DNA from: Aegilops tauschii subsp. strangulata
Taxonomy: Eukaryota; Streptophyta; Magnoliopsida; Poales; Poaceae
Length of the DNA: 64,000 nucleotides
Direction of reading: 5' to 3'
Assembly (NCBI RefSeq): GCF_002575655.3
Contig: NC_053037.3
Coordinates: 207,809,743-207,873,742, forward strand
Shown: positions 12,252 through 22,192 of the stretch, piece after piece
Position numbering within the stretch: position 1 is the stretch's first letter
Layout: every line of letters begins with the position of its first letter
The notes under the pieces: generated by a model
Databases searched by the model: none
Told to the model about the DNA's origin: nothing
Seen by the model: the letters and a program-made list of their open reading frames with translations, nothing else
Made by a program: the position numbers and the translations under genes

Positions 12252-13142
12252 ATGTCTGGATCCGGAGCTGGAGGCAAGTGGATGGTCTCCTCCGTTAAGA
12301 AGAGAGATATCAAGGAACTCCGAGAGGTCGGATACCTGGCCAAGGAGATCGTTCATCAACTCCCGGCCAAAGGGCAGATCGTCCCCACCCCCGAGCCTCA
12401 TGAGAGGGTGGTGTTCCTCGCGCATTTAATCCGCGGGCTGGGATTTCCTCTTCACCCGTTTGTCCGTGGACTGATGTTTTACTATGGGCTAGACTTCCAT
12501 GATCTAGCCCCCAACTTTATCCTCAATATCTCAGCATTTATAGTCGTGTGCGAGGCCTTTCTCCGTATCCCACCTCACTTTGGCCTATGGCTGAAGACCT
12601 TCAATGTGAAGCCGAAGGTGGTGAGCGGTCAACAAGCATAGTGCGGAGGTGCCATGGTGGGAAAAATGCCCAATGTCACCTGGCTCGAAGGCTCCTTCGT
12701 GGAGACGGTGAAGAGGTGGCAGTCGGGGTGGTTCTACTTCACCGAGCCGCGCGATACCAACTGGGCGGCGGCCCCCGAATTCTGATCCGGAGTTCCGATG
12801 CGGCTTACCTCCTAGCAAGAGAAGGGCCTAACCTGGGGTTCCGTGAACGAGCTGACTAGGCTCCAGACGTGCGTCCAGAACATGATAACTAAGAAGATCA
12901 AACTCGTCAACGTGATCCAAGTCATGCTCATTCGCCGGATCCTTCCGTGCCAATGCTGGACCTGCTATTTGTGGGAGTTCGATCTGGCCAAGCACTAGAC
13001 GCTGCTAGAGCTCTTTGGCACGACGCATGAATACATCTGGAAAGTGCTTTTCAAGGCCGGCGAGACACCACCGCCTACGACCGAGGACCGTGGGCTTAGC
13101 TTAAAGCGCCAGGCTAATTCGGTAAGCTCTTTCATGTTTTAA
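12252..13142 (+). pseudogene. Gypsy-type Transposase_28-like (gag-region) protein, broken
   Basis: The ATG opens a 129-codon frame containing 'FLAHLIRGLGFPLHPFVRGL', 'FILNISAFIVVCEAFLRI' and 'HFGLWLKTFNVK'. I recognise these as the putative gypsy-type transposon domain (Pfam Transposase_28, PF04195), common in plant retroelement gag-region proteins of unknown biochemical role. The same frame continues in recognisable family sequence (WLEGSFVETVKRWQSGWFYF, then VNELTRLQTCVQNMITKKIK) but is closed by stops at 12639, 12783, 12813 and 12996, so the copy is dead. A possible intron has its donor at 13122 (gtaagc) and acceptor at 13206 (ttttag). The start was chosen because it opens the conserved segment. 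The rest of the element is missing, replaced by a Tat LTR fragment from 13222. Confidence 0.8.
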
Positions 13143-13221
13143 AGCTATAACCTTTACTGGCATATCTTGAGGAAGGAGTCTAAGCCTCCCTACCAATTTC
13201 TTTTAGGCAAAAGTAGAAGCT

Positions 13222-13545
13222 ATCCTGACAAAAGTAGTCTTCGCCTGCCAAAGGCTCTGGTGGTGACGCTGCGGTGAGCTCTGTGATGATCTCCGTCCTA
13301 CCATCTTGGCAGTCTTGGTCTTGTTGCATCGATATGGAAACCTTTGCTTGATTCCTCGAGAGTCCGCGCCTACGCTTGCCCCTTAGTACCAAAGGGGAAA
13401 CTGGTACACTACACCCGCTAGCGCCCGCCTGGCCTTGGTTGTCATGGCTGACGTCATGTGAGCCTCGTGAGGTACACCCTGCATAGATATCTCCGCTCCT
13501 CGGGAGCCAGCCTAGTGAGGCCGCCCCCAGGGAGTTCTTGCTCCT
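13222..13545 (-). mobile_element. Fragment of Tat-type LTR
   Basis: The sequence aligns by eye with 16190-16500 over its full length, for example 'ccttggttgtcatggct' against 'ccttggtcgtcattgct' and a near-identical 'tctccgctcctcgggagcca'. It is the same LTR-to-interior junction as in the rearranged Tat element downstream, in the same orientation as the minus-oriented copy there. No coding content. Confidence 0.7.
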
Positions 13546-14819
13546 GTGGCTAGGCTTGAATCCATTCATATACTGCTAGGCTATACTAACCACAACAACA
13601 TTCTTCTGCACCAAATAGATGTGAAGAGTTCCTTCCTCAATGGAAAAATTTAAGAAGAAGTATATGTAGCTCAACCTCCTGGTTTTGAAGATTCAAAGCG
13701 TCCTGATATGGTCTACAAACTCAACAAGGCACTGTATGGCCTCAAACAAGCTCCTCATTCTTGGTATGACACACTCGAAGACTTCTTGAAGAGCAAGGGC
13801 TTCAAACGTGGTTCTCTAGATCCTACTCTCTTCATGAAGACATATGATGGAGAGCTATTTGTATGCCAAATCTATGTGGATGACATTATCTTCGGCTGCA
13901 CAAATAAGAGATACAGTGATGAGTTTAAGCATATGATGCAAGAGCAATATCAGATGTCCATGGTGGGAGAGCTGAAATTCTTTCTTGGTCTTCTATACGT
14001 CAACAGAGAAATGGCATCTTCATATCACAAGAAAAATACCTCAAAGATTGCCTGAAGAAGTTTGGAATGCAAAACTGCAATGGGTACACGACGCCAATGC
14101 AAACCACAGGCCAATTAGGCCCAGACGACAATGGTAAAGAGTTTGATCAAAATGTATACCGCTCCATGATTGGTTCTTTATTGTACTTATGTGCATCTAG
14201 GCCATATATAATGCTTAGCATTTGCATGTGTGCCCGATTCCAAGCGGCACCAAGGGAATTGCATCATCTCGCGGTGAAGCGAATACTTAGATATTTTGCT
14301 CACACCCAAACGCTAGGATTATTGTATCCAAAGGGCTCAGAGTTTGATCTAGTTGGATTCTCAGATGCTGATTATGCTGGTGACAAGGTTGATCACAACT
14401 TCACATCAGGCACATTTCACTTTCTTGGACGATCTCTTGTCTGTTGGTCTTCAAAGAAGCAGAATTGTGTATCACTCTCAGATGCTGAATCTGAATACAT
14501 TGCTGCTGGATCTTGCCGCGCTGAGCTTCTTTGGATGAAGCAAACTCTCAAGGATTATGGCATCAACATGAAGCAAACTCTCAACGATAATGAAAACGCC
14601 ATCAAGATAGCTAACAATCCAGTTCAGCACTTGAAGACAAAGCACATTCAGATCCGTCATCACTTTCTCAGAGATCATGTACTGAAGGAAGACATTGATA
14701 TCATTCACATCAACACTGAAGATCAATTGGCAGATATCTTCACGAAGCCCATGGATGAGAAAAGGTTTTGCAAGCTGCGGCGTGAGCTAAATATCTTAGA
14801 ATCCTCGAATGTCCTGTGA
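13546..14819 (+). pseudogene. Ty1/copia (SIRE-lineage) reverse transcriptase and RNase H fragment
   Basis: The frame picks up in mid reverse transcriptase near 13549 (ARLESIHILLGYTNHNN), runs through 'QIDVKSSFLNG' to a stop at 13651, then continues from the ATG at 13708. It shows 'YGLKQAPHSWYDTLEDF' and the catalytic 'YVDDIIFG'. A frameshift near 14000-14060 moves to a second frame with RNase H and the C-terminus: 'YRSMIGSLLYLCASRP', 'SDADYAG', 'SDAESEYIA', 'KTKHIQIRHHFLRDHV' and 'ADIFTKPMDEKRF'. The block 'ASRPxIMLSxCMCARFQA' is characteristic of SIRE/Maximus copia elements. Gag, protease, integrase and the first half of RT are absent. One nonsense and one frameshift mutation make it a pseudogene, although the RT motif and RNase H acidic residues survive. 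Confidence 0.93.
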
Positions 14820-15775
14820 ATTGACACACATCCTAATGCTTATGCATATTGATGACCTAGGTGTGCAACACACAAAGTTACGTATATCTTCAATTCATGA
14901 AGACTTACCCTCTGAGTGTGAATACATTAATGTGGAATTTGACTTCTGAGCGCCACGATAATTGTGTGCTGTGTCTGGGTCTAATATTTCCTATACGGTG
15001 GGTAATGCCACCACCAACCTTTCCTGGAGATTTTCATTTGGCGTCTTGATTGCTTTATGTTCATAATTGGTTTCTCTTCAACATTGGTTTGACTTCAAAG
15101 TTTATCTTCACAATGTTGATTTTGTCTTCACCGATATATGTGTGTGTTATGTCCTCTACAGCATTCACTTATAGCTATGTCTTCAAGTTGCCATTTTATA
15201 CACTAAGTGAATGTGATCGGACACTAACCTCTTCTATGCTTACCCTCAAATTGTCTGTCGCTGCATATGCATTCTGTTGACATGTGTCGAATGTCTTCAC
15301 TGTGTCCTCGTCAGTTGAAGATACAGAGACACACATTTAAAATTGGTTTTAATGTTCTTATCCTTTTTGCCTGAATGCTAGATAAGCTAGAACGACCACC
15401 CACAAACTAGGCGCGTGTGGGGTCGTGGCTCAACCTTCAATAAGTTACATGTCTGCCACATGTCCCTCAGATGTGAACTGCCAGGGGCACCTACGTAATT
15501 ACACTACGCCACCACTCCTCCTTAAAAATACTTCTCCCCTTGCGATAATTATCTCTTCTCCACTCGCCATCTCGCTCAAACCTTAGCGCCACCGCTAGCA
15601 TCAGTCGTCGCTGGAGACGAAGCACTTCGCTGCCGCGGCCTCTCCGATGTCGTCTTCACGCTAGCCGCAGACTTCTTCCTTCCGCCGCCGCCATAGGTGT
15701 CTTCCGCTGCCAAGTTAGGGCGCGGGAAATTGGACTGCTTGGTCTCCAACTTGCCATCTAGCAGTTCTTCATGCG
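14820..15775 (+). mobile_element. Region downstream of copia pol (possible env-like/leader zone)
   Basis: SIRE elements usually carry an extra ORF or long spacer between pol and the 3' LTR. Here I see no usable ORF, only AT-rich sequence to 15520 and then a GC-rich segment. A leader-like stretch at 15559-15586 (ccactcgccatctcgctc...) resembles the leader of the cargo ORF at 38349-38375. The copia 3' LTR is not visible; the region ends where the Tat LTR starts at 15776. Confidence 0.5.
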
Positions 15776-17347
15776 TGTCGGATTCGGGGCTCTGCAGACC
15801 CTGGATATATTCGGACTCTGTGGTGCGTGCGAAGAACTCAACCTCCCTAGTCTGCCCACTCGTCGATCCCACGGACTAGCTTGACAAACTGGAAGGAAAT
15901 GGGACACAAGAGTTTACCCAAGTTCGGGCCACCTTACTTTGTAATAACCTACTCCTGCTTTCTGGTGGATTGGCCACGAGGTGGGTTGAGGATGAACTAG
16001 TACAGTGGGAGAAAAACCTCAGGAGGTGTGTTCTTGTGCTGGTGAGGGAGAGGATGGTCTCAGTCAACCGTCCGTCCTACGGTGGTGGCTAGGCTCTATT
16101 TGTAGTGGCCATGGTCCTCTTCCCCAAAATGGAGGCAGGAAGGGATCCCACAACAGCCAAATTCGAGGGGAGACAACTAGTACATCTTATCATGATGAAA
16201 GGTGGTCTTTTCCTGCAAAGCATCTGGCCGTGACGCTGTGGTGGGCTCGGCGATGACCTCCATCCTACCATCATGGCGGTCTTGGTCTTGTAGCACGGAA
16301 GTGGAAACCTTTGGTTGATTCCTCGGGACTCCGCGCCTGCGCTTGCCTCCTTAGCACCAAAGAGGAAACCTGTTGTACTGCATCCGATGGCTCTTACCTG
16401 GCCTTGGTCGTCATTGCTCACGTCATCTGAACCTCATGAGGTGAGGGCTTGCATAGAAATCTCCGCTCCTCGGGAGCCAGCCTGAGGAGTCGCTCCTTCT
16501 AGAGGTCTTGTCGTTGTCTGCCTCGCAAGGCTTGGCCCCTCGCGAGGGTCTTGCGTTGTTGGCGTTGAAGATAGGCAGTACTAGGCCATCGATGGAGGCA
16601 CGCCACGGGTCGCAAGCAGGCAAGTCTGGGTACCCCGGTTCCCAGAATGCCGACAGTAGCCCCAGGGCCCAAGGCACGCTCAGACTTGGCTTCGAGGCGA
16701 AGCCACAGGGCAAAGGCAAAGCGACGCTGGTCATAAACGCGTGTGCCCTCGGTCGACGCATGTCGCTTGATGGGGCGTGGGCATTTCCTCTTCCCCACGC
16801 AGCCTCGTCAACCGTTCTACTTGACTGGAGCCTGCTGCATGGAGAAAGATCATCATTACTGGGGATCATGGGGGCCGGCGGTTGGCCTCCCTCTGGATAT
16901 AAATGAGGGGAGGGGCAGAGCCCCTCTTCTTGTCTCCATCTTCTCGCCGCTCGCTCTTCCTTCTCCTTCCTTGTCTCGCCGTCTTGCCACAGTGTCCATG
17001 GCACCGACAAAAAGGTTCTTCGCCGCCGAAAAGGGGAAGGCCCCCAAGGAGGGGCTGGGTTCACCGCCGCGCAAGAGAGGCCGCGGTTGCCCCCGCAAGT
17101 ATGTCGTGACCCCGGCAGTGGCCCTTCAGGGGCGCGAGCACACTTCTTCGAGGACAGCATCGCCTTAGGCAGCCGTGGTGGCGCTTCCTCTCATGGTGGA
17201 AACCGCCAAGGACAGGGTAGCTCCTGCGACGAGGGGAGGCGCGCAGTGGTCTCCCGGGCTCCTCGGCTGCGCTCCTACTCAGCGGATGCATTCTCAAAGT
17301 TTGTCGTGTGGTCGGAGAGGCCCACTGGCACCTGGCTCCCGCTCCCA
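15776..17347 (-). mobile_element. Minus-oriented Tat fragment: 3' LTR plus antisense-ORF region
   Basis: 15776 starts TGTCGGATTCGGGGCTC. From there to about 16060 the sequence is the reverse complement of the plus-oriented LTR end at 17375-17662. After the LTR (to roughly 16400) come the antisense-ORF promoter and ORF, read on + (16898-17347). A Tat element reading leftward would have this order: 3' LTR outermost, then the accessory ORF in antisense. The fragment abuts the plus-oriented 5' LTR piece at about 17348, producing a large inverted arrangement. The junction could come from nested insertion plus deletion, or from an inversion. Confidence 0.7.
16898..16907 (+). promoter_or_regulatory. 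TATA box of the antisense accessory ORF (left copy)
   Basis: TATAAATGAG lies about 100 nt before the ATG at 16998. The equivalent position in the right-hand inverted copy (minus strand, 24168-24174) also keeps TATAAAT followed by GAGGGG. Confidence 0.6.
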
Positions 17348-17356
17348 GCTCACTAG
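16998..17356 (+). pseudogene. Antisense accessory ORF of a Tat element, left copy, truncated
   Basis: The ATG lies in a good context (gtccatggc) and opens with MAPTKRFFAAEKGKAPKEG, a basic N-terminus. The original frame ends at 17168. A second frame (17087-17356) carries on the similarity, ending with SADAFSKFVVWSERPTGTW. Homology to the minus-strand copy at 23725-24074 ends at about 17347, cutting off the B3-like core that the other copy retains. Known Tat-group elements (Retand, Grande) carry an ORF antisense to pol between pol and the 3' LTR; position and orientation fit that here. Frameshift and truncation mean no function is expected. Confidence 0.65.
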
Positions 17357-17662
17357 CATAGGATGGAGGATCATTCATCAGCTCACCAGCTCACACAAAC
17401 ACAAGAACACACCTCCTGAGGTTGTTCTCCCACTGTACTAGTTCATCCTCAGCCCACCTCGAGGCCAATCTACCACAAAGGAGGAGTAGGGTTTTACACC
17501 GCAAGGTGGCACGAACCTGGGTAAACAATTGTGTCCCATTTCCTTCCAGTTCATCGAGCTAGGCCGTGGGATCGACGAGTTGGCAGACTGGGGAGGTTGA
17601 GTTCGTCGCGCGCACCCTATAATTTGAATCTATCCAGGGTCTACGGAGCCCCGAATCCGACA
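17348..17662 (+). mobile_element. 3' part of the 5' LTR of the plus-oriented Tat element
   Basis: It ends CCGAATCCGACA at 17662, immediately before the primer-binding motif. Its last 290 bp are the inverted match of 15776-16060, including 'tgtcccatttccttcca' and 'tcgatcccac' in opposite orientations. The 5' portion of this LTR is missing. Confidence 0.75.
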
Positions 17663-17664
17663 TT

Positions 17665-17682
17665 TGGCGCGCCAGGAAGGGG
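17665..17682 (+). promoter_or_regulatory. Primer-binding site of the Tat element
   Basis: TGGCGCGCCAGGAAGGGG begins 2 nt after the LTR end with the TGG expected to pair with a tRNA CCA tail. The intact relative at 63171 reads TGGCGCGCCAGGTAGGGG, so this copy has a T-to-A change. Confidence 0.7.
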
Positions 17683-17789
17683 TGCGTCGAAGATTCGCCT
17701 CTCCGTCCGCTATGCTCCGCCCGCGCCGTTCGGCTCTCATGGCGAGCACCATCCACCAACCGGATCGACGGGTGTGTTCGGAGTCGCAG

Positions 17790-18177
17790 TGGGTCTCCGA
17801 GCTTTCACCCCTGCCTTGCAGTTGGTGCAGTGGCCGTCCAAGTTCAGGCCAGAGCTGCCGCCTCGATACGATGGCACGGCGGACCCGGCGTGGTTTCTCC
17901 AGGCGTATGCGGAGGCTGTTTTGGCAGCCGGCGGCGACGACAAGGTCATGGCAAACTGGCTTCCCATGGCCCTTACGTGTTTGCCACAGCCTGGCTCCTG
18001 GGCTTGCCGGAGTCTTCAGTGGCCTCCTGGGCGGAGCCGTGCAACCTCTTCATGGTGCGCTTCGCGCTGCCGGCACCCGATGTCGCCGTGGCCCTCCTCG
18101 GCGGCTCGCAGGCACCAGCCTCAGACCGCCACGTCAAGCAGTTCTTTCGTAAGGTGGGCGCAGCCCACGTACAATAG
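17790..18177 (+). pseudogene. Tat gag (Retrotrans_gag) fragment
   Basis: The capsid-like segment reads 'LPPRYDGTADPAWFLQAYAE' then 'DDKVMANWLPMAL', where a frameshift near 17985 switches to 'WLLGLPESSVASWAE', 'CNLFMVRF' and 'HVKQFFRKV'. Gypsy gag proteins (Retrotrans_gag family) typically have 'YDG..DP..FL' and 'W...L..SI..W..L...F' spacing. Gag would form the virus-like particle that packages the RNA. No zinc knuckle was found. One frameshift and loss of the N-terminal half make this a pseudogene. Confidence 0.75.
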
Positions 18178-18284
18178 GGAGCACCGCCAGGTTGGGCAAA
18201 GCATAAGGCCGACCTCAGCTTTGACTCCAGGGACCAGCCAGTGACCACGGCCGGAGCCGGCGCACTCCCACCATCTGCAATTTA

Positions 18285-18980
18285 GCGGTCACCAAGACCC
18301 TCATCGACGACGGCGCTGGCCTCAATGTCCTCTCCGTGGAAGCATTCGTCCTGCTTCATATGCCCCACGGCTGACTCCATCCCACCAAGCCTTTCTCTGG
18401 AGTCTTCGACGGCTCCACCTGCCCCCTTGGGCAGATCCACCTCCCTGTCAGCTTCGGCACCCGCGATAACTACCACACCGAGCTCATCGACTTTGACATA
18501 GCCCGCATTGGCCTGCCGTACAATGCCATTCTCAGGTACCCGGCCTTAGCCAAGTTCATGGCGGGAACCCACCCAAGCTACAATCTCATGAAGATGCCGG
18601 GAAGCAGCGGTGTCCTCACCATGGCGGGGGACACCAAGGATGCACTATCGGCCCTCAAGCACGCTTCCAGAGCCGCGGCGGCCGCGCTGCCAAGAAAGGA
18701 GGGAGCCCCGGAGGCCTCGGGGGCTACTCCAGTAAAGAAGAAGCAGGTGTTCTCTCAAGACCAGGCCGAGATGAAGCAGGTGCCAGTCGATGAAGACGGG
18801 GCACCGAGCTCCACCTTCATCACAGGCGCCGGCCACCCACCAGACCAAGAGGAGGCACTGGCCAGCTTCCTATGCGCGAACAAGGATGTGTTTGCATGGG
18901 AGGCGGCAGAGCAGGTCGGGGTTCCATGTGGAGTAATCGAGCACCACTTGATGGTGTGCCCCAATGCACGACCAGTGAAG
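18285..18980 (+). pseudogene. Tat aspartic protease and linker, broken
   Basis: 'TKTLIDDGAGLNVLS' matches the retroelement aspartic protease active-site pattern (D-S/T/D-G-A). It is followed by 'FDIARIGLPYNAILRYPALA', typical of the C-terminal part of plant gypsy protease domains. A stop after 'LLHMPHG' (about 18372) splits the domain. The frame from the ATG at 18558 carries the linker into the RT region (EALASFLCANKDVFAW, 'IEHHLMV'). Protease would cleave the Gag-Pol polyprotein. Confidence 0.75.
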
Positions 18981-19700
18981 CAGAAGGCATGACGGCAAGC
19001 CCCAGAGAAGCATTCGTTCATCACCGAGGAGACCCGCAAGCAGCTGGAGGCTGGTGCCATTCGGGAAGTGCGGCACTCGGACTAGCTCGCGAACCCAGTC
19101 ATCAATCCCCAACAAGGGCGGGAAGGAGCGCATGTGTGTTGATTTCACCAACCTCAGCAAGGCTTGTCCACCAGACCCTTTCCCTCTCCCGCGCATCGAC
19201 CAAATTGTCGACTCCACCGCCGAGTGTGATCTGCTGTGCTTCGTGGACGTCTTCTCGGGCTATCACCAAATCAAGATGGTGGTGCAAGATGTTGAGAAGA
19301 CCGCCTTTCTAACCGGGCACGGGGTGTACTACTACACCTGCATGCCGTTTGGGCTATGCAATGCGGGAGCGACCTTTCAACGGTTGATGCATATCGCCCC
19401 GGGATAGCAGCTCGGGAGGAACGCTGAGGCATACATCAACGACATAGTGGTGAAATCTCGGGAAGCAACAACTCTTATCGATGATCTGGAGGAGACGTTC
19501 GCCAGCCTACGCCAAGTGAACCTGCGGCCGAACCCGGAAAAATGTGTGTTTGGCGTTCTGACTGGCAAATTGTTGGGTTTCCTGGTGTCGCACCAAGGAA
19601 TCGGGGCCAACCCGGAGAAGGTCAAGGCCATAGAAAGAATGAGTCCGCCGCAAACCCTCATGGAGATGTAGAAGCTGGCGGGCTGCGTAACCTCGCTCGG
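18981..19700 (+). pseudogene. Tat reverse transcriptase, catalytically damaged
   Basis: RT motifs appear in order: 'CVDFTNLSKACPPDPFPLP', 'FVDVFSGYHQIKM', 'KTAFLTGHGVYYYTCMPFGL', 'CNAGATFQRLM', 'YINDIVVKS', 'NPEKCVFGV' and 'GFLVSHQGI'. The catalytic box is normally Y-V-D-D; here the first aspartate codon is AAC (19438-19440), giving Y-I-N-D, which should abolish polymerase activity. Stops or shifts also occur near 18990, 19083, 19405 and 19669. The PDPFPLPRIDQ and YHQI wording is typical of the Tat branch of plant gypsy elements. Confidence 0.9.
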
Positions 19701-19739
19701 GCGCTTCATCTCTAAGCAGGGGGAGCACGCCCACCTGTT

Positions 19740-20400
19740 CTTCAAGCTGATGAAAAAGAAAGGCCTGTTCGAGTGGACTCCGGAGGCTGACGCAGCTTTC
19801 CAAGACCTCAAGAAGTACCTCACCAGCCCACTGGTGATGGTAGCACCGTGCCCCCTTGAACCTTTGGTGCTCTACCTGGCCGCCACACCTCACTCCGCCA
19901 GCGCACGCTGGTGGCGGTGCGGGAGGAGCGCCCGGCCAAGGGCTCGCAATGAAGCACCTCGCGCCCGGAGGCGCTGCAGCCTCAGGACGGCGCTCCTGAG
20001 GCCTCGGCCGCCCTACCGATCAACGACGCTCCTGAGACCTCGGCTAATCCTCCAGACAGTGGGACTCCTGAGGCCGGTGCTCCCGAGGCCACGGCTGCCC
20101 CATCGGATGACAAGGCCCCTGAGGACCCTCAGCCCCAGGAGGTGCAAGACTCCACCAATGCCTCCTCCCTCGTCTAGCACCCATGTACTTTGTCAGGACG
20201 GTGCTACGTGATGCGCATGCACTCTACCCCATGCTGCAAATGCACTTGCTCGCGCTCCTCGTCGCCTCCCGGAAGTTGCGCCACTACTTCCAAGGACACC
20301 CCATAAAAGTTGTCTCAGCTTACACCCTAGAGAGGGTGCTTCAAAGCCCTAACGCTGTCGGGAGGGTTGCCAAATGGAACATTGAACTGCAGGTGTTCTA
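19740..20400 (+). pseudogene. RT-linked RNase H region with a Pro/Ala-rich insertion
   Basis: 'LFEWTPEADAAFQDLKKYL' and 'PLVLYLAATPHSAS' form the start of the RT-linked RNase H. 'LYPMLQMHLLALLVASRKLR', 'HYFQGHPIKVV' and 'RVAKWNIELQVF' form its end. Between them (about 19900-20175) lies a segment encoding repeated PEA/PET/PED-type peptides in the original frame, with stops around it. The frame ends at the TAG at 20399. The nuclease would degrade template RNA during cDNA synthesis. Confidence 0.75.
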
Positions 20401-20910
20401 GTTGGAGTTCAGAACGACCAGAATAATCAAGGATGCGGCCCTCGCCGACTTCATGGCAGAATGGACTGACGTTCCCGACCGGGAAGTGGGTGAGCATCGT
20501 TCCCTCCCGCCGGGAAGCGAAGCACCAGATGGTTGGGTCATGTACTTGGACGGCACATTCGCTCGTCAGGGTGTGGGGGCTGGAGCCGTGCTCATCTCGC
20601 CGACCCAGGACAAGCTCTACTATGCCGTGCAGCTTTGCTTCCAGCAGGCCGAGAAGGTCTCCAACAACATCGTGGAATACAAAGGCCTGATCGCCGGCCT
20701 CAAGGCTGCGGCGGCATTGGGGGTGAGGCGCCTCACCATCAGGGGCGACTCCCAGCTCCTCTCAACTTCTCCAACAAAGCATACAAGCCGAAGGCGAGCA
20801 CATGGAGGCATACCTTGAGTAGGTACGCAAAATTGAGAAAGGATTCTTGGGCCTGGAATTGCAGCACGTGCCACACGGCACAAACAAGGAGGCGGACGAC
20901 ATCGCCAAGT
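20401..20910 (+). pseudogene. Second (archaeal-type) RNase H of the Tat lineage
   Basis: 'ADFMAEWTD' is followed by 'GWVMYLDGTFARQGVGAGAV', 'NNIVEYKGLIAGLKAAAALG' and 'IRGDSQLL'. These carry the D-E-D pattern of RNase HI (YLDG, EY, GDS). A second RNase H next to the RT-linked one is a hallmark of Tat elements. The frame breaks after GDSQLL (about 20755) and continues, shifted, to about 20910 (LGLELQHVPHGTNKEADDIA). Confidence 0.8.
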
Positions 20911-21149
20911 GGGAGTCTCGGCGTCTGCCTCAGGAGCCTGGCGTATTTGAGGAGCGGCTCTTCAAGCCATCGGCAGCTCCCCCCGTTGCGGGACCTGCAT
21001 CACCTTAAGAGGAGCTTCCCCCAGCACCCCTCCCAGGCGCCCCAGCTTGCGGCCCGACCTCGAGAGCCTGCCTGCTCCTCGCGCCTGAGCCTCAGGAGGG
21101 GTGCTGGACCGAGGAGTTCAAGGCGTACCTGCTCCAAGGCACCTTGCCG

Positions 21150-22192
21150 GAGAAGGAGGAAGACGCAAAACGCGTGGCCCACCAGGCCACAGCGTACTAC
21201 ATTCGGGATGGTGAGCTCTATCGAAAATGGCCAAATGATGTCTCTCTATGATGCATCTCTAGGGAACAATGACATGAGCTGTTGGCCGACATACATGGTG
21301 GGGACTGCGGGCATCACTCCTCATCACGTACCCTCATGGGCAAGGCGTTCCGCAGCGGATTCTAGTGTTCCACGGCGCTCAATGATGCCATCGAGCTAGT
21401 AAGATCTTGTGATGCCTGTCAGTTCCATGCCAAGCAGATCCACCAGCCCGCTCAGGGCCTCTAGACCATCCCTCTCTCATGGCCTATTCCCTGGAGCGCC
21501 CGGGGGCTTCTGCTACCTCAACGTCACCATCGACAAATTCACCAAGTGGGCGGAGCTGGAGGCCGTCTGCACCATCCCGGCCAGCTCGGTCATCAAGTTC
21601 ATCAAGGGCCTCGTGAGCCATTTCGGTGTTCCTAATCGCATCATCACCCACAATGGTTCGCAGTTCACCAACAACGTTTTCAAAACTTATTGTGCTGACC
21701 TTGGAACGCAGATATGCTACGCCTCGGTGGCACACCCCAGAAGCAATGGCTAGGCTGAGTGCGCCAATGCATAGGTCATGAGAGACCTCAAGGCAAGAAC
21801 CTTCAAGAAGAACCGCGGGGCTTTGCAGCAGGGGCTGGCTCGACGAGCTCCAGTCCATGTTGTGGTCCATCCCCACCACCGTGACCAAGCCGACGGGCGA
21901 GACTCCATTCTTCCTCATCTACGGAGCTGAAGCGGTTCTCCCTCACGAGGTCAGGCATAACTCCGCGCGGGTCTTGGCTTTTGACGAGGCACGCCAGGAC
22001 GCCTCGTGGGGGATGGACCCCGTGCTGGGGTTGGAACGCCGCCGCCAAGCCTCGCTCCTAGCAGTGAGGTACCAACAGGCGCTGCGGCGGTACCGCTGCT
22101 GTAGCGTCCGCTCCAGGACACTCGAGGCGGGTGATCTCATCCTGAGGCGGGTGCTCTCCAGGGAGGGGTTGCATAAGCTCTCGCCCACGTAG
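21150..22192 (+). pseudogene. Tat integrase, catalytically damaged
   Basis: A degenerate H2C2 zinc finger (LLADIHGGDCGHH, later SCDACQFHAKQIHQPAQG) precedes the rve catalytic core 'CYLNVTIDKFTKWAELEAV', 'FIKGLVSHFGVPNRIITHNG' and 'SQFTNNVFKTYCADLGTQI'. The second catalytic aspartate is normally in I-x-T/A-D-N-G; here the codon is CAC (21649-21651, His). A stop follows 'HPRSNG' before the catalytic glutamate segment 'AECANA'. Further downstream 'TPFFLIYGAEAVLPHEV', the usual C-terminal motif, is still legible. Integrase inserts cDNA into chromosomes; this copy cannot. Confidence 0.88.
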
